From: Sisyra terminalis
Taxonomy: Eukaryota; Arthropoda; Insecta; Neuroptera; Sisyridae
Length of the DNA stretch: 64,000 bases
Assembly (NCBI GenBank): GCA_958496175.1
Contig: OY292279.1
Span: 5,890,001-5,954,000, forward strand
Reading direction: 5' to 3'
This document shows, one piece after another, positions 9,346-21,453 of the stretch (position 1 is its first letter; every line of letters begins with the position of its first letter). Made by a program: the position numbers and the translations under genes. Below the pieces are notes generated by a model. It saw only the letters and a program-made list of their open reading frames with translations, was not told the origin of the DNA and did no database searches.

Positions 9346-10744
9346 TAATTTAAAAACATGGATTTTTCATAAAAAACTATTATTTGCGATTGCCAAAATC
9401 TTTATTAAAACATAGGGTAACCTCATTTCTTTAATGCAACCTTAAGAATACAAAAATAAAACTCTAAACTTATTTGCATCCCATTTTAAGACGGATCCAA
9501 GGGAATTCTTAAGATAAAACTTCAATGTTTGTTGCTTGTATTATGTCATCAGCTTTATTGATAATATTTCATTATGAATATTAAAAAAAAATACGTAGTC
9601 GTAGTTCTAATGGTTAAAAAACCCATTTTTAGAAAAAGGCAATAATTTTTAAATCTTTTGAATCCAAGCTACCAACCATATTCCTTAAATGAAAAATTAT
9701 TGATATGCTTTAATTTCCATTAGATCTGGTAACTTTCTTGTTAAAGTTTCTTCATGCAATGTATAGCAATTACTTTTGTGTTTCTTTGTGGTTCTTGAAG
9801 CTTCTAAAGCTTTAATTTATTTGTAGTCAAAAACTGATATAATTGCAGAAAAATGCAGTGCAGTATGAAAAAAAAAGATTTTCCGTTATACGTTTTTTTT
9901 TCGTCAAGCTTCAGTTAAATTGGAGGTGCCAAATTGTTTTATGAGTCCGTAAAGTTCTGCACAATTAATCATATCTGTTGAAATAAAATTCAAAACGTGA
10001 GACTTTTTATTGCAAACACATATTTATTAGAGTAATATACTTGTAAAATATGTTTTTCATCGTCAGCAATTTGTCTCTGCAGTCTATGTTTAGTGAGTAG
10101 TGTTCATTCACATTTATAACTCAAGAATTATTAATTTGAGCGATAAATATGTATGGTTTTTATTACGCTTTTTGTTAATCATAACGATTCGAGAATCGGA
10201 GTTCTGCTTCTCGGAAAAAGATTTCGAGTTTTTGCACCGCATTTATTTAATGGTGATCGTATAGAAGATAGTAGTTGAATAGTTTTGAGCGTTTCAAAAA
10301 ACTTTTGATATTCAACATTTGTACGAAAAATTAATTATGAATTAACACTGTTTTTTTTTTGTTAGAGTAAAGTTTGAGTGCCAACTTTCAGTGATTCATC
10401 ATAAACTTAACAGTACGAAAAGAATGGAAGATATAGAAGAATATTTTTTCTTAGAATAAAATGATAATTATCTGCAATGAACTGTAAATATTCTGGCAAA
10501 TGTTTCCAGCTCATTAACCACTGTAGATTTCTATTGGTAAAAAATATATTTCTATCAAAATTTCAGTTAAATTTCGATTGATATCTTCGAAGTTCAATAC
10601 CTGTAAAACTTTTGAAATTGATATTTATAATCTTGATATTTTTTTTTTGTTAAAAAATTTCATATTTTTGTACACAAAAATCAACGTCTCTTAGCTTCAC
10701 TATTTAAGAATCAATCACTTGATATTGAATGGTATTGAAAAAAC
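9346..10744. other. AT-rich stretch without recognised genes
   Basis: No domain-bearing ORF and no TIR pair. Short homopolymer runs only. Confidence 0.5.
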
Positions 10745-11944
10745 AAATTAAACAATGATATAATTTTTCGATGTATCTTCTTTATTTTGGAATTTTGTAA
10801 CTAACGAAAAAGTAAATATAAAGAAATAAACATTATAGATTCGTGAAGGAAATTTAGTGCTCTACAAAAAAGGTCTCGTAATTTTTTTTTAGATAAAATG
10901 ACTCTTTCAAAAGTTATTCACAATAAAAGATGAAGGAAAAATTAAATTATTGATTTTTTCGTTGTTGAACCAATTTTGAAAAAGAAATTTTATGTAAAAA
11001 CATTAAAAGACCTTTTTTGTAGAACATTAAATTTCCTTCAAGAATCTAGAATGTTCATTTCTATATATTTATTTGTTCGTTAGTTATAAAATTCCAAAAT
11101 AAAGAAAATAAATCTAAAAATTATATCAATGTTTAAAACTTGATTATTCGGAAACGGCGTGTTTGGCAAAAATTTTCAAAGTGACATTTGTCGTAGGAAA
11201 TTTAATTTTCTATGCAAATATGTGCAGATATATCTTTTTACCTTGATAGTTTGACAGCATTGACGCAAAAATGAAAGTTCAGATATAATAACTAATAATA
11301 AATAAATAATTAATAATAATAAAAATATAATAACTAAGGAACAAATAAATATATAGAAATGAACATTATAGATTCTTGAAGAGAATTCAATGCTCTACAA
11401 AAAAGGTCTTATAACGTTTATACATAAAATCTTTCTTTTAAAATTGGTTCAACAACGAAAAAAACAATGAAATAATTTTTCCTTCAACTTTAATTGTGAA
11501 TAACTTTTGAAAAAGTCATCTTATCTAAAAAAAAAATTGCGAGACCATTTTTGTAGAGCATTAAATTTCCTTCACGAATCTATATTGTTCATTTCTATAT
11601 CTTTATTTGTAAGTAAGTTAGTAAATTCCAAAATAAAGAAGATAAATCTAAAAATTATAGCAATGTTTAAGGCTAGATTATTCGGAAATGGCGTGTCTGG
11701 CAAAAATTTTTAAAAAAACGTTTTTTGTAGGAAATTTTATTTTCTATAAATATATGTGCTGATTATTTTTTTTATCTTGATAGTTTGACAGCATTGACAA
11801 AAAAATCGAAATTAAAGATGACAGACCTCTTAATATTAATATTAAGGGCTCAAACATTCCCGCTATTTTTTTTTTTGTCACCTTGAACAATATTTTTGAT
11901 ATACTTTTCAAAAATAAAATTGTCAATTTTTTTGGCCCAGTGTA
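10745..11944. mobile_element. FB1 palindromic MITE, composite copy a
   Basis: Two overlapping partial copies of the FB1 unit (see 49510-50482 for a whole one). The first runs to about 11275 and the second from about 11340. They are separated by a junction rich in aataataactaataata. The second keeps the right terminal block: tctaccttgatagtttgacag-like sequence, the palindrome cttaatattaatattaag at 11829-11846, and a TIR ending at 11940 followed by TA. The left terminus is missing. No protein is encoded. The same two-part structure with the same junction is present at 16356-17586. Confidence 0.7.
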
Positions 11945-12414
11945 TGATCCCTAGTTAATGATTGCATTTTATTGTATCAATCATGCATATTGAATAGCAT
12001 TAAATTTAGATCGAATATAAATTATAATAATACCGAATGTTTGCTTAAATATTCAACATTGTAATATTATATTATTTGTTTATGATACATTGAAATTTAA
12101 TCCATATTAATTATATACATCCACCTGTGATAATCTCATTTAAAAATTGCACATTTTTCATTGCTCTTGTAATCCGGTGTGTAATTCGTTTTATTTAGTT
12201 TCGATTTTGTTTATTAATATCTACATAGCGTTGCATTTTAAATGCACTTATTTATTCATTATAACATATATTTATTATTCGAGGTTTTATTGCATAGTTG
12301 GTGTAATCACGCTATCATTTATCAAAACCGGAAATTTAAAACTTAGTGAAGTATATAGCTTCATTTTGAAGTTCAAATTACCGTTTTTCTAAAATGAATA
12401 AGACGTATGGTTCA
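11945..12414. other. AT-rich stretch without recognised genes
   Basis: An 81-codon ORF (12147-12392) is hydrophobic but matches nothing I know. No other signal. Confidence 0.4.
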
Positions 12415-14830
12415 TCTATACTTATATATAAAATTCTTACGTCTGTCTGAACAATTTGATATGGAACCCAATTTTAGGGTAAATATTTGTTTCAAGAGGC
12501 CCTTATTCCAAATTTAATATTTTTAAAATTTTTGTCTGTCTGTCTGTCTGTGTGTCCCGATTTAACTAAGGAACGGAACAACCGAATTTATTGAAATTTT
12601 GTACTATGATACAACACAATTTTCCATAGACTATAGGCTACTTATTATTCCAAAAAAATAATAAGTTAAGATATTCCCTAGGAATGAAAACAGAAATTTT
12701 TACACTAGACAGGTGAGTTATATATCATTGGAAAGGTAATTTAAAGTTAGAAAATAATCTGTAAAAATATTTTTAGTTGAACTGATAAAAAGCACAGTAA
12801 ATTCAATTTAAATTTTAAAAAATTGCCTCTTTGAAATATAAACCTTTATATATATAAATCACATAGTTGATGTTAATAGCGTAATGACTTACGTATCTAA
12901 CATTTTGATGCTCCTAATTATAGAGACGTGGGTTCGAATTTTGAAGTTAACATTTTTTTTAATTTTTTTTTTTACAAAATTTTTGTAAATAGATCATTAA
13001 AGTTACTCAACAAGAAAATATTAACGAAAAAAAGTAATAGTAGTAATATTAATAATAATAATAGTAATAAAACTTAAAGTAAATACATTTTTAAAACCGT
13101 GCAGACATAAAATCCTGTAGTTATATATCCCCTTTGCCTGATGAAATTTTAATATTCGATGTATTCCTTTTAAAAAGTAGACATCTGATAAGATTTTTTT
13201 TTTTGAAAATTTCTACCCTAAAAGAGTATAAGGGGTGACTAAGTTTGTATGAGAAATTGTAGAGTTAATCAACAATCGAAATTTTGAATTTACTAAGTGT
13301 AATTAATAAATAAATAATCAATTAATAATAAGTTTCTGTTTTTGTTATAGCATTTTAACTACAGCATTTTAAATAACGTCATTTCACTTAATTAGAATGA
13401 AAGTTTAGGTAGTAGCTACTTATACCAAATACCAAAGAGGTGGTTTTTAATTTTTGTTTGTTTTTCAACAATCAAACTTTTTTAAAATCTAATTTTTATG
13501 AGCCAATGATTGTGACCTGGAGCAATTATTTAATATTAAGGCAGCATTTTTTGTCATATATTTCATTATCAATCAAAAAATAAAATCTTCCTAACTAACT
13601 TTTCTTCGGTATTTAGAAAAATTTGAAAATCAATTATTGTTATTGAATATAAATAAAATATTCGAATTTCCTTCCACGCTTTCTATCTATTTCCAACAAT
13701 TTTGTATGTACAACGTCAAAATGTGCGATATCGAATTGCTTTTTAGTCATGATAATCAAAATAAAGGTCATAATATTTTTCGTTTTACATTGAATTTTCC
13801 AATATAAATGCATATTTGTGTCGATGAAATTTGGAAAGTGTTTTTCTTTTACGATGCAGATATATAATAAGAAAGGGTTTTTTGATAATTCCTCCTCTAA
13901 AAGAGTGAAAAATGGTGGCAGAGTTTGTATGGCATAACGTCTAATATACAATCAAAATTTCAAATTTAATTATCCAGGTATGTTCGTTATAGACGAAACG
14001 TTTTATCGCTTAAAATAAAACAATGTTGGTTTATTATTAGAAACAAAAACATAGGATCTGCTTTAAAATTTAAACTCTAATATATATATTTAAAAAAGAT
14101 TAAGTTCATAAGTGAGCATTATGTTTTTTGGCTTTCACGTATTGTAAACCTGAAAATCCGATATACGTAATCATAAATAAATACATTAACGATCGAATAG
14201 CGAGAAATTCGGCGAACTGAAAGAAAATGGCTTAATTATATAGTTGAAATTCAGATATTTTAATAATAAGTGCATAGATACACAATGGTTATACTGGATT
14301 ATGGAGGAACTGGGTTTCGTGCATTTGAACAAATTTTAATTTCCCGGTAGTTTTGTACATTTCAGTAGAGTAAAAGTTGAGACAATGAAATGGGATTTCT
14401 ACTAATATTTTAAACATCTAGGTGAATGTTTCGATAACTTTTTACAGTTTTAAGTCATAATTATGACTGACTTTATTGAACTTAACGATATTTTTTATTT
14501 ATGTATAGATGCTGATTGATTTACGGATTAATTGGTTCACGGTTGATATACCTACCGTTGGTATACGGAATAGACCATACTCTTTTTAGATATTTATAAA
14601 TATTTTTTTGAAAATTAGTTGATCATTATATACAACTATTTTATTCTAAGTAACAGTTTATTAAATGTGTCTTTTTAAAGTCGACAAAATAGTGTTTTCA
14701 GGTATGATTATGTTTTTCGTAAACGAAATAAGAAAAATAATAATTTTTAAATGCCACTACAAATAGCAAATCTAAAAAGAAAATATAACTATACCTACGT
14801 TACGCAGACGAAGTCGCGGGGATTAGCTAG
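12415..14830 (+). mobile_element. Non-autonomous Helitron, 2.4 kb
   Basis: The 5' end TCTATACTTATATATAAAAT begins with TC after an A (12414). The 3' end has a hairpin (CGC, bulged A, GAC with GTC, GCG; 14803-14819) followed 7 bases later by CTAG (14827-14830) and then T. These are the Helitron hallmarks: 5' TC, 3' hairpin plus CTRR, insertion between A and T, no target duplication. A TCTG tetranucleotide repeat (12534-12552), a tRNA-like segment (about 12868-12955) and two diverged copies of a module (13180-13310, 13830-13975) lie inside. No Rep/helicase is encoded. The shorter minus-strand element at 42069-43334 has matching ends and shared interior blocks. Confidence 0.85.
12868..12955 (+). 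other. tRNA-like segment inside the Helitron
   Basis: A box A-like tagcgtaatga and, about 50 bases later, a box B-like gggttcgaattt are followed by a T-run. The matching stretch in the other Helitron (42825-42905, minus) reads closer to consensus: tagcctaatgg and gggttcgaatct. The acceptor and T stems do not pair well, so this is a tRNA-derived, SINE-like relic and not a tRNA gene. Confidence 0.4.
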
Positions 14831-16355
14831 TCTAAAATAAATTTTAAGATTCCTTCCTAAAAATTAAAAACCAAATTGGTGTTTTCTTAAGGATCAAAAT
14901 AAATGATTATTAGTACCAACAGGTCTTCAGCTGAAAATCACGAGATTCTTTGGGAATCGATTTAGTATTCGTATTATTCTTCGATCTTTTCGTTAGAAAC
15001 AAGTGTTCATCCCTTAAATATAGCCGGAAGACTAAATAGAGATGTCAAGAATCGAAATATTTTCCAATTTGTCGAAAGAGCTGATGGCTGACGGGGTTGC
15101 CGAGACGAAAGCAATGAATTTCTTAGAAGCATTCTCGCCACATTGTTCTTCTTTTGTGATCGTGCAGATTGCATTTGAATCAAAAACAAAACTCGCATTC
15201 GCACATTTGATGGGTGAAAAAAGACATGGGGCAGACATTGCACACGGGCTGCAGCAAAGCAACGGTAATTTGAAATGCATTAGAGAATTGAAAAACAGAC
15301 ACAAAACAACGGCAACAATTTCTCACCCCGGATCAATGTGCTCGATCGATAGTATATGTTCCGGATGCGGATGCACTCCGTTGTCTCACCCTCACCACAC
15401 CCCCAAATTCCACATACACATACCATCCAGATGCACCTCCGCATTTATATGTTTATATATCGGGACGAGATGTGGTATTAGATCAAGAAATAAATTGAGG
15501 AAGTTGTGTGTAAAATATCCAACAATATCAAAACGGAAGTCGATGGATCGAATACATTTATTTCAGTGGGTGGTTGGTGCTACACCACTTTACCATTTTT
15601 CTTCGACATATTTATTAAACAAAAGAAAAGAATACCACTGTGTTGCAAAAGAATAAAAACCATTCAAACTTCAAAATATTACTTCATTTAATAAAAAACT
15701 TTTCTTTCGACTAAATTCAATTTAAAGCATTTAAATGTTAATTCTATTCGGAAAGAGTATGCACTATGCAATATGCAATAAATCCTTTGTGAGACTATAT
15801 CTTTGAGAATGTGTAGAAAAATTTTATTAAAAAATCTTTTGTGAACGTTAAAAAAATAATTACAAAAAAAGCACATACATTTTATCTAAGAAAACTTTTG
15901 TGAAAAAAAAGGATGCGATGAAACAAAGAGCGTATTGAAAGGATTACTCTATTATGTTGAACAGAACAATACAAAAGAATTTCTGCAGATGAAATGAAAT
16001 GGACATCTAAGACTTCAAATGATGTACTTACGTTTGTTTTTTTTATCCTGTGCTTTGATCAAAAAATTTCATTATATGTAGATCAGTAAACGGAAATAAT
16101 ATGATTAAAAAATACGTGATCTCTTTGCCTTTGTAATTAATTTAAATTTATTGATTAAAATGATAACAGTGCTGGAGAAATATTAAAAATATTATGGAAA
16201 ATTAAAATTTAACGTTAGTAAGTAGACGTATTAAGGGGTTAGTTTGAAAGAAGATAGTTTGGTTATAATCTGTAAGGGTAGAAGTCCAGGATATTATTGA
16301 GATAATCTGTGTTTTTTAATTCAATGTTTGGGTTATGAATCTATAGATAATAATA
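14831..16355. other. Unique stretch with a GC-richer island at 15.0-15.5 kb
   Basis: Apart from the ORF at 15042-15656, no recognisable feature. The island contrasts with its surroundings in base composition and is not shared with any other part of the window. That makes it either an exon or a conserved non-coding element. Confidence 0.4.
15042..15656 (+). CDS. 204-codon ORF of unknown function, doubtful
   Basis: The longest ORF in the unique DNA of this region. The N-terminal two thirds (MSRIEIFSNLSKELMADG onwards) has mixed, protein-like composition. The middle has a cysteine cluster (CSIDSICSGCGC) and many histidines, and the end turns into low-complexity AT-rich sequence. I recognise no domain. 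Two minus-strand ORFs overlap it, so a chance frame in a GC-rich island is quite possible. If any of it is real, the first 80 or so codons are the better candidate, perhaps as an exon. Confidence 0.2.
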   Translation: MSRIEIFSNLSKELMADGVAETKAMNFLEAFSPHCSSFVIVQIAFESKTKLAFAHLMGEKRHGADIAHGLQQSNGNLKCIRELKNRHKTTATISHPGSMCSIDSICSGCGCTPLSHPHHTPKFHIHIPSRCTSAFICLYIGTRCGIRSRNKLRKLCVKYPTISKRKSMDRIHLFQWVVGATPLYHFSSTYLLNKRKEYHCVAKE

Positions 16356-17586
16356 TTAAAGCATGATTATTCGAAAACGGTGTGTCTAGGGAAAATTTTT
16401 TTAATGACTTTTTTGTAGGGAATTTAATTTTCTATAAAAATATGAGCAGATGAATACATAAAAAATACATAGAAATAAACAACATAGATTCTTAAAGAGA
16501 ATTCAAAACTCTACAAAAAAGGTTTCTGAACGTTTTTACATAAAATCACTCTTTAAAAATTGGTTCAACAACGAAAAAACCAAAATTCAATTTTTCCTTC
16601 AACTTTAATTGTGAATAACTTTTGAAAAAATGATTTTATGTAAAAATATTTATTGTAGAGAATTAAATTACCTTTAAGAATCTATATTGTTCATTTCTAT
16701 ATATTTATTTTTTCGTTTGTTACAAAATTTTTAAAATATAGAAGATACGTCGTCGAAAAATTATATCAATGTTTAAAGCATGATAATTCGGAAACGGCGT
16801 GTCTGGCAAGAATTTTTAAAGTAACAATTTTTGTAGGGAATTTAATTTTATACAAACATTTGTGGAGATAAATTTTTTTACCTTGATAGTTTGACTACAT
16901 TGACGCAAAAATGAAAACACAAATATAATAACTAATAATATATAAATAATTAAAAAAATATAATAACTAAGGAACAAATAAATATATAGAAATGAACAAT
17001 ATAGATTCTTGAAGGGAATTTAATGCTCTACGAAAAAGGTCTTGTAACGTTTTTACATGAAATCAATCTTTCAAAATTAGTTCAACAACGAAAAAAGCAA
17101 TAATTTAATTTTTCCTTCAACTTTAATTGTGAATAACTTTTGAAAAAATGATTTTATGTAAAAATATTTAAAAATATTTTTTGTAGAGAATTAAATTACC
17201 TTTAAGAATCTATATTGTTTATTTCTATATATTTATTTGTTCGTTAGTTACAAAATTCCAAAATGAAGAAGACACATCGAAAAATTATATCAATGTTTAA
17301 AGCAAGATAATTCGGAAACGACGTGTCAAGGGAAAATTTTTAAAATAACGGTTTTTGTAGGGAATTTAGATTCCTATAAATATATGAGCAGATAAATTTT
17401 TTTACCTTGATAGTTTGACAGCATTGACGCAAAAATAAAAGCACAAATAAAAAACCGAAATTAAAGATGATATACCTCTTAATATTAATATTAAGGGCTC
17501 AAATCTTCCCGATATTTTTTTGTCACCTTGTTAATATATTTTCGATATACTTTTCAAAAAAAAAGTCGTTCTTTTTGCCCAGTTTA
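16356..17586. mobile_element. FB1 palindromic MITE, composite copy b
   Basis: Same composite architecture as 10745-11944: a first partial unit, a junction containing aaatataataactaataata, then a second unit ending in the palindrome cttaatattaatattaag (about 17477) and a terminal block ending ttttgcccagttTA. The first unit also contains an internal deletion near 16450. No coding capacity. Confidence 0.7.
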
Positions 17587-19772
17587 ATGGATCATATTTT
17601 TAATCACAAATCTTAAGATTTTTTTTTAGAATGTTACAATAATGAGAATTTAAGAATAAGGTAATAAATTTTTTTACCTCTTTGAAAATTTGATTTTAAG
17701 TAGCTAAGGGATGAAATAGTTATTTCATCTCTGCAACAAAAATTGCAAGTGTATAAAACAAATATCTTGAAATTTGTCTCAAGAAACTTCCCTTAAAATA
17801 GAACATCAATCCTTTTGAGACTTTTTTTCTTAACCTAATTTATAGTACAGTGAACTCTTTAACTTCAAATGTATTTTTTTCTAATTCAAAAAAAAAGTCG
17901 TTTACCTATCCTACTTGTCCTAAATAATCATAAATATTAAAAAAACCACTGTGAAAAATTACCCTTTATATCTCCTTTCAACCTTTCAAATTTGACAATT
18001 TTTAATATAGACTCTTGGTTGGATTTCTGCTGAGAAACTATAAGCCATTACCATAATATTCTGGTTATTGTTTTTCAATAAACACCATCACTATAAGTAA
18101 CCCTTACAAAGAAAAAGCGACCCCTTAAAACCTCTATTTATGTCTTTTATAGGGGATGAAATTGTGGTTGTGATTGGGTATACCGAAAAAAAATCGCTTA
18201 CTTAATCCAAAAAATGTTTCCTTCGAAAACCATAACGAAAATTAACCCATAGAAAACTCATCGCCTCTAAATCTCTGACTTGTTAATGCCACAAAATGAC
18301 TTCATAGCTCCATAATTTCGATATATTGATATTTATTTATAGTTACAAATAATGCTTATTTTTTATACCCTCTTAAAAATTTTCGGGTGAAATTTCGATT
18401 ATGCTTAGTTACGTAGAAACAAATACTCTTCATAAACATTGACGGATACAGAGAAATATCCCTTATAACGGAGCATCCCTTATGCATGAAATTTTATTGA
18501 ATGCAGTAGGTTTGCAACCTGTATTGCATTTAAATATGAAGGTTACGTTCCATGAGAAAAATATTTACTCAATATAACTCTTGGTATTTTGTTTATGTCT
18601 ATTGTATATTTGAAGAATCTTACACCTAATTGGAATTTACGAGAAATTGGATTCATTTAAAAGGGGTCGTATTTGTTCACACTTTATATTGACTCAAATT
18701 CCATTATATTTTACACATTCCATTGAAAGTTGGAAAGAATTTTCAATATCGATAAAAGTGGGGAAGGACTTTAAAATGCTCTCATGTTATTTGATATAAC
18801 GTCCAATTTTACCATCAAGAATACATGTTTTGAAAATTTTTGAAAAATTCTTATTTTTTCGTTCAAATAAAAAAAAAATAGTTGGCAATTTGAAGAAATG
18901 TTTAAAATTAAGGTTTATCGATAAATTAATATGTTCTTATTACCAATTAGATTTTATCACCGGCTCTGATGCCCGACGATCCATGTTCGATCCCCGAAAA
19001 GACCAAAATTTTTTTTTTTAATTTGAACAATGCATTTTAATACTAACACCTTATATTATTTCTTATTAACTTTAACTCTTGTTTATGAAGTCTTTAAGGT
19101 CGAAATAATTGATCGATAAGTTCAAGATTTTTGAGCATGAATTATGATTTTTGTTGGTCTTTTTTATGACGTCCCTTTAATTGGACTTATTAAAAAAAAT
19201 AGTTAAAAAGGATTCAAATTTTTGATTTTATTGCCAAAGAATCCAGTGGATGATATAAGGACACTAAAAGGGAAAACAAAGATATGCATTATCCTCAACT
19301 TTTGCAGAAATTTTTTTGAGGGAATAGCGAGAAATTATTGTTTCCAAAATGGGTAAAATTTGGCACCACGTTAACATTAAACCAAAAAAAATTATTCGGT
19401 ATTAATCGTACATTAAGGATGAAGAGTTCATTCGATAGGTCTTGAAAAGCTTTATCGACTGGAGTATGGAAAATCTAATCAGGAAAATTTCTTTCGATTA
19501 TTTTTTTTCGGTTTTTTCGATTGAACTTAAGCTATACTTACCTGTGCTTTGTCTTGTTACGTTTTAAGATTCTATCCAAATACATGTGAAAAATCATTGA
19601 TTTTTTCGATATAAATGGTTTCCAAATAACCAACTAATACAACGTATATAAAAGTAAATTTTGTTTTCTTGGAAAACATTGATATAAAACATTAAAAATT
19701 TAACATTTTTTCGAAAGATTTTTCAGAGACTTATTCAAAAACCTTGGATTTTTTTTCTATGAAAATACTTAC
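17587..19772. other. AT-rich stretch; possible tRNA-like relic near 18.97 kb
   Basis: Most of the stretch has no recognisable signal. At 18982-18994 the sequence tgttcgatccccg resembles a Pol III box B and is followed by a T-run (19010-19019). No convincing box A is found at the right distance, so it is at most a relic. Stretches around 18.7-18.9 kb loosely resemble the repeated module seen in the Helitrons. Confidence 0.3.
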
Positions 19773-19945
19773 CAATAAATTAACAGCCGGTGCCGGAGCC
19801 GAAGTAGCGGGCGTTCCACCGAACGAAAAATCTCCAGTTGAAGATACTGTAGGAGTTCCAAAACTTAGAGATTTCCCTGTATCATCTCCTCCGAAATAAA
19901 ATCCGGAGTAGGATGTTGTTGGTGTTTTTCGAAATAAAAACTCAT
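19773..19945 (-). CDS. Exon-like block encoding FG-nucleoporin-type repeats
   Basis: On the minus strand an open frame of 57 codons contains FYFGG, SLSFGTPTVSST, DFSFGGTPATSAPAPA and then VNLL. FG and FGG spaced by S/T/P/A-rich linkers are the signature of FG-nucleoporins, which line the nuclear pore and bind transport receptors. The block ends exactly at a consensus 5' splice site, GTAAGT (19767-19772). It is preceded by a possible 3' splice site (ctaag, AG at 19946-19947), although the polypyrimidine tract there is poor. Base composition is clearly richer in G+C than its surroundings. I cannot tell which Nup this is and see no neighbouring exon, so introns would have to be long. A processed or exonised fragment is the alternative. 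Confidence 0.5.
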
Positions 19946-20847
19946 CTTAGCTTTATATATTATTTTTTTGCAATCGATTTTCATGGCAAATTGGAAAAAA
20001 ATATCTTTAGCTTCTCGATCCTATGAAAAAATTAGTCCAAAATATTATAACTTTTCGTTGCCTTTAAACATAATTTTTTATTTTAAAAGTTTGCATCGTA
20101 AAACTTCATAATATGTTAATCAAAAAAATCGAAAAAAAAAACGATTGAGGCTATAAAAAACCTAATTTATATTTCAACAATATCACCAAACGGAGCAAGA
20201 CACAAAAGAGAAAATCGAAAAAAAAATCCCAAAGGGAAAATAATTTACATAAAATCGATGAATATTTAATCGAATTTTTTTAGAAAATTGATATTTTACC
20301 TTTTCTCGTACATAATTTAATATTTTTTTAACACTAATAGAGCTTTTAAAGCTCCTTAAAAAATACGAAACTTGATAACAATTAAAACGATATATAATGG
20401 GAAAGTTGCTTAATTTCAAAAATTCAAAAATTTAAGAAATTTTTTTAGCTTAAAATTAAGCAAGAATAATACTCTTTTTTTGGCCTAAAATTAAAGTCTT
20501 TTTAGGGGTGATTTTTGAGTGTAAGAGAAAATTATCGTGGCTATATTTCAGAGGAAATATTTGTCTAAATTTTTTTGCCAAAACTTTTGTTAACAATTAA
20601 GAGAATCACTTTTAATTTCTGCCCTAAATTTTACTTAATCATTTTGGTGGGAAGTTAAACTTGATCATTTTGAATTTAAAACCAACAAATCCGTAAAGCT
20701 TGGATGAAATAATGCATCCAGATAACTAGAATCGGGAATAACAGTTAACAGATTGATAAAGTGTACTACAATTGATAAGTTCCCTAACAAAAAAAAACTT
20801 TTTAATCGATAAAATTTTTCAAATAATTTATGGAGCTTAATTTCGAT
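19946..20847. other. AT-rich stretch without recognised genes
   Basis: Composition consistent with intron or intergenic DNA. The short minus ORF at 20183-20419 is lysine- and phenylalanine-rich chance frame. Confidence 0.4.
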
Positions 20848-21027
20848 GAAGACTGATGATCAAAATAAGATTTTTTCGCTGACTTAGAACAGTTATACTG
20901 CTTATACAATATAAAGAATATATTGCGGTCCAATTTATGTAGTATAATTTAATATAATAATATATAAAAATCATACCATAAACATAAATTTGAACAGAAG
21001 TTCAAACAAAAGTATTTGTGACGTATT

Positions 21028-21073
21028 GCTCAGAAACGTATATCGATTGCCAAGCAATCTTCCTCAGTGGTCA
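21028..21073 (-). ncRNA. Hammerhead motif, family A, copy 2 left, decayed
   Basis: Core CUGAGGA and stem II (GAUUGC, UUG, GCAAUC) are intact, but the GAAA box reads GAUA and stem III is disturbed (AUACGUUU). Probably inactive. Confidence 0.5.
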
Positions 21074-21269
21074 TCAAGTAGTTTGGATCCAAGGCTTACA
21101 AAAAAAAACAGGTGATCTCATGCGCTACGTGACGTATCCAGAAGAAATTTGCACAAATCTTCAGACTGATTCAAATTTCAAAATTCTTCGTATGATGTCA
21201 TTTTTTTTTCTAATGGGGCAACCTGTGAAATTTAAAAACCATGGTTTGGATCACTCCGTAACTGCTTGA

Positions 21270-21316
21270 TGACCACTGAAGAAGATTGCTTGTCAATCGA
21301 AATACGTATCTGAGCA
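21270..21316 (+). ncRNA. Hammerhead ribozyme, family A, copy 2 right
   Basis: Core CUGAAGA (variation at the unconserved N7), extra A, stem II GAUUG with loop CUUGU and CAAUC, then GAA, AUAC/GUAU and cleavage-site C. Stem I UGACCA with UGAGCA forms 4 of 6 pairs. All catalytic positions appear intact. Confidence 0.55.
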
Positions 21317-21453
21317 ATACGTCACAAATATTTTTGTTTGATCTTCTGTTCAAATTCCTGTTTTGGTATGATTGTTATAAATTATTATAGTAAATTATAC
21401 TACATAAATTGGACCGCTATATATTCTATATATTGTATACGCAGAAGACTGAT

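Larger units (their letters stand above)
20858..21443. mobile_element. Family A hammerhead palindrome, copy 2, with 10 bp TSD
   Basis: Bounded by the perfect direct repeat GAAGACTGAT at 20848-20857 and 21444-21453. The left arm begins with the family terminal block (caaaataag..., then gcggtccaatttatgtag) and contains a minus-strand hammerhead (21028-21073). The right arm holds a plus-strand one (21270-21316) and is truncated at its outer end. The centre (about 21090-21240) is a 150 bp sequence not present in the other two copies, and an inverted piece of arm sequence (gtttggatcactccgtaact) lies beside it. No protein is encoded. Confidence 0.75.

Noticed and set aside
18955..19020. tRNA gene
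   Set aside because: Only a box B-like tgttcgatcc and a T-run are present; no box A, anticodon arm or acceptor stem could be folded.
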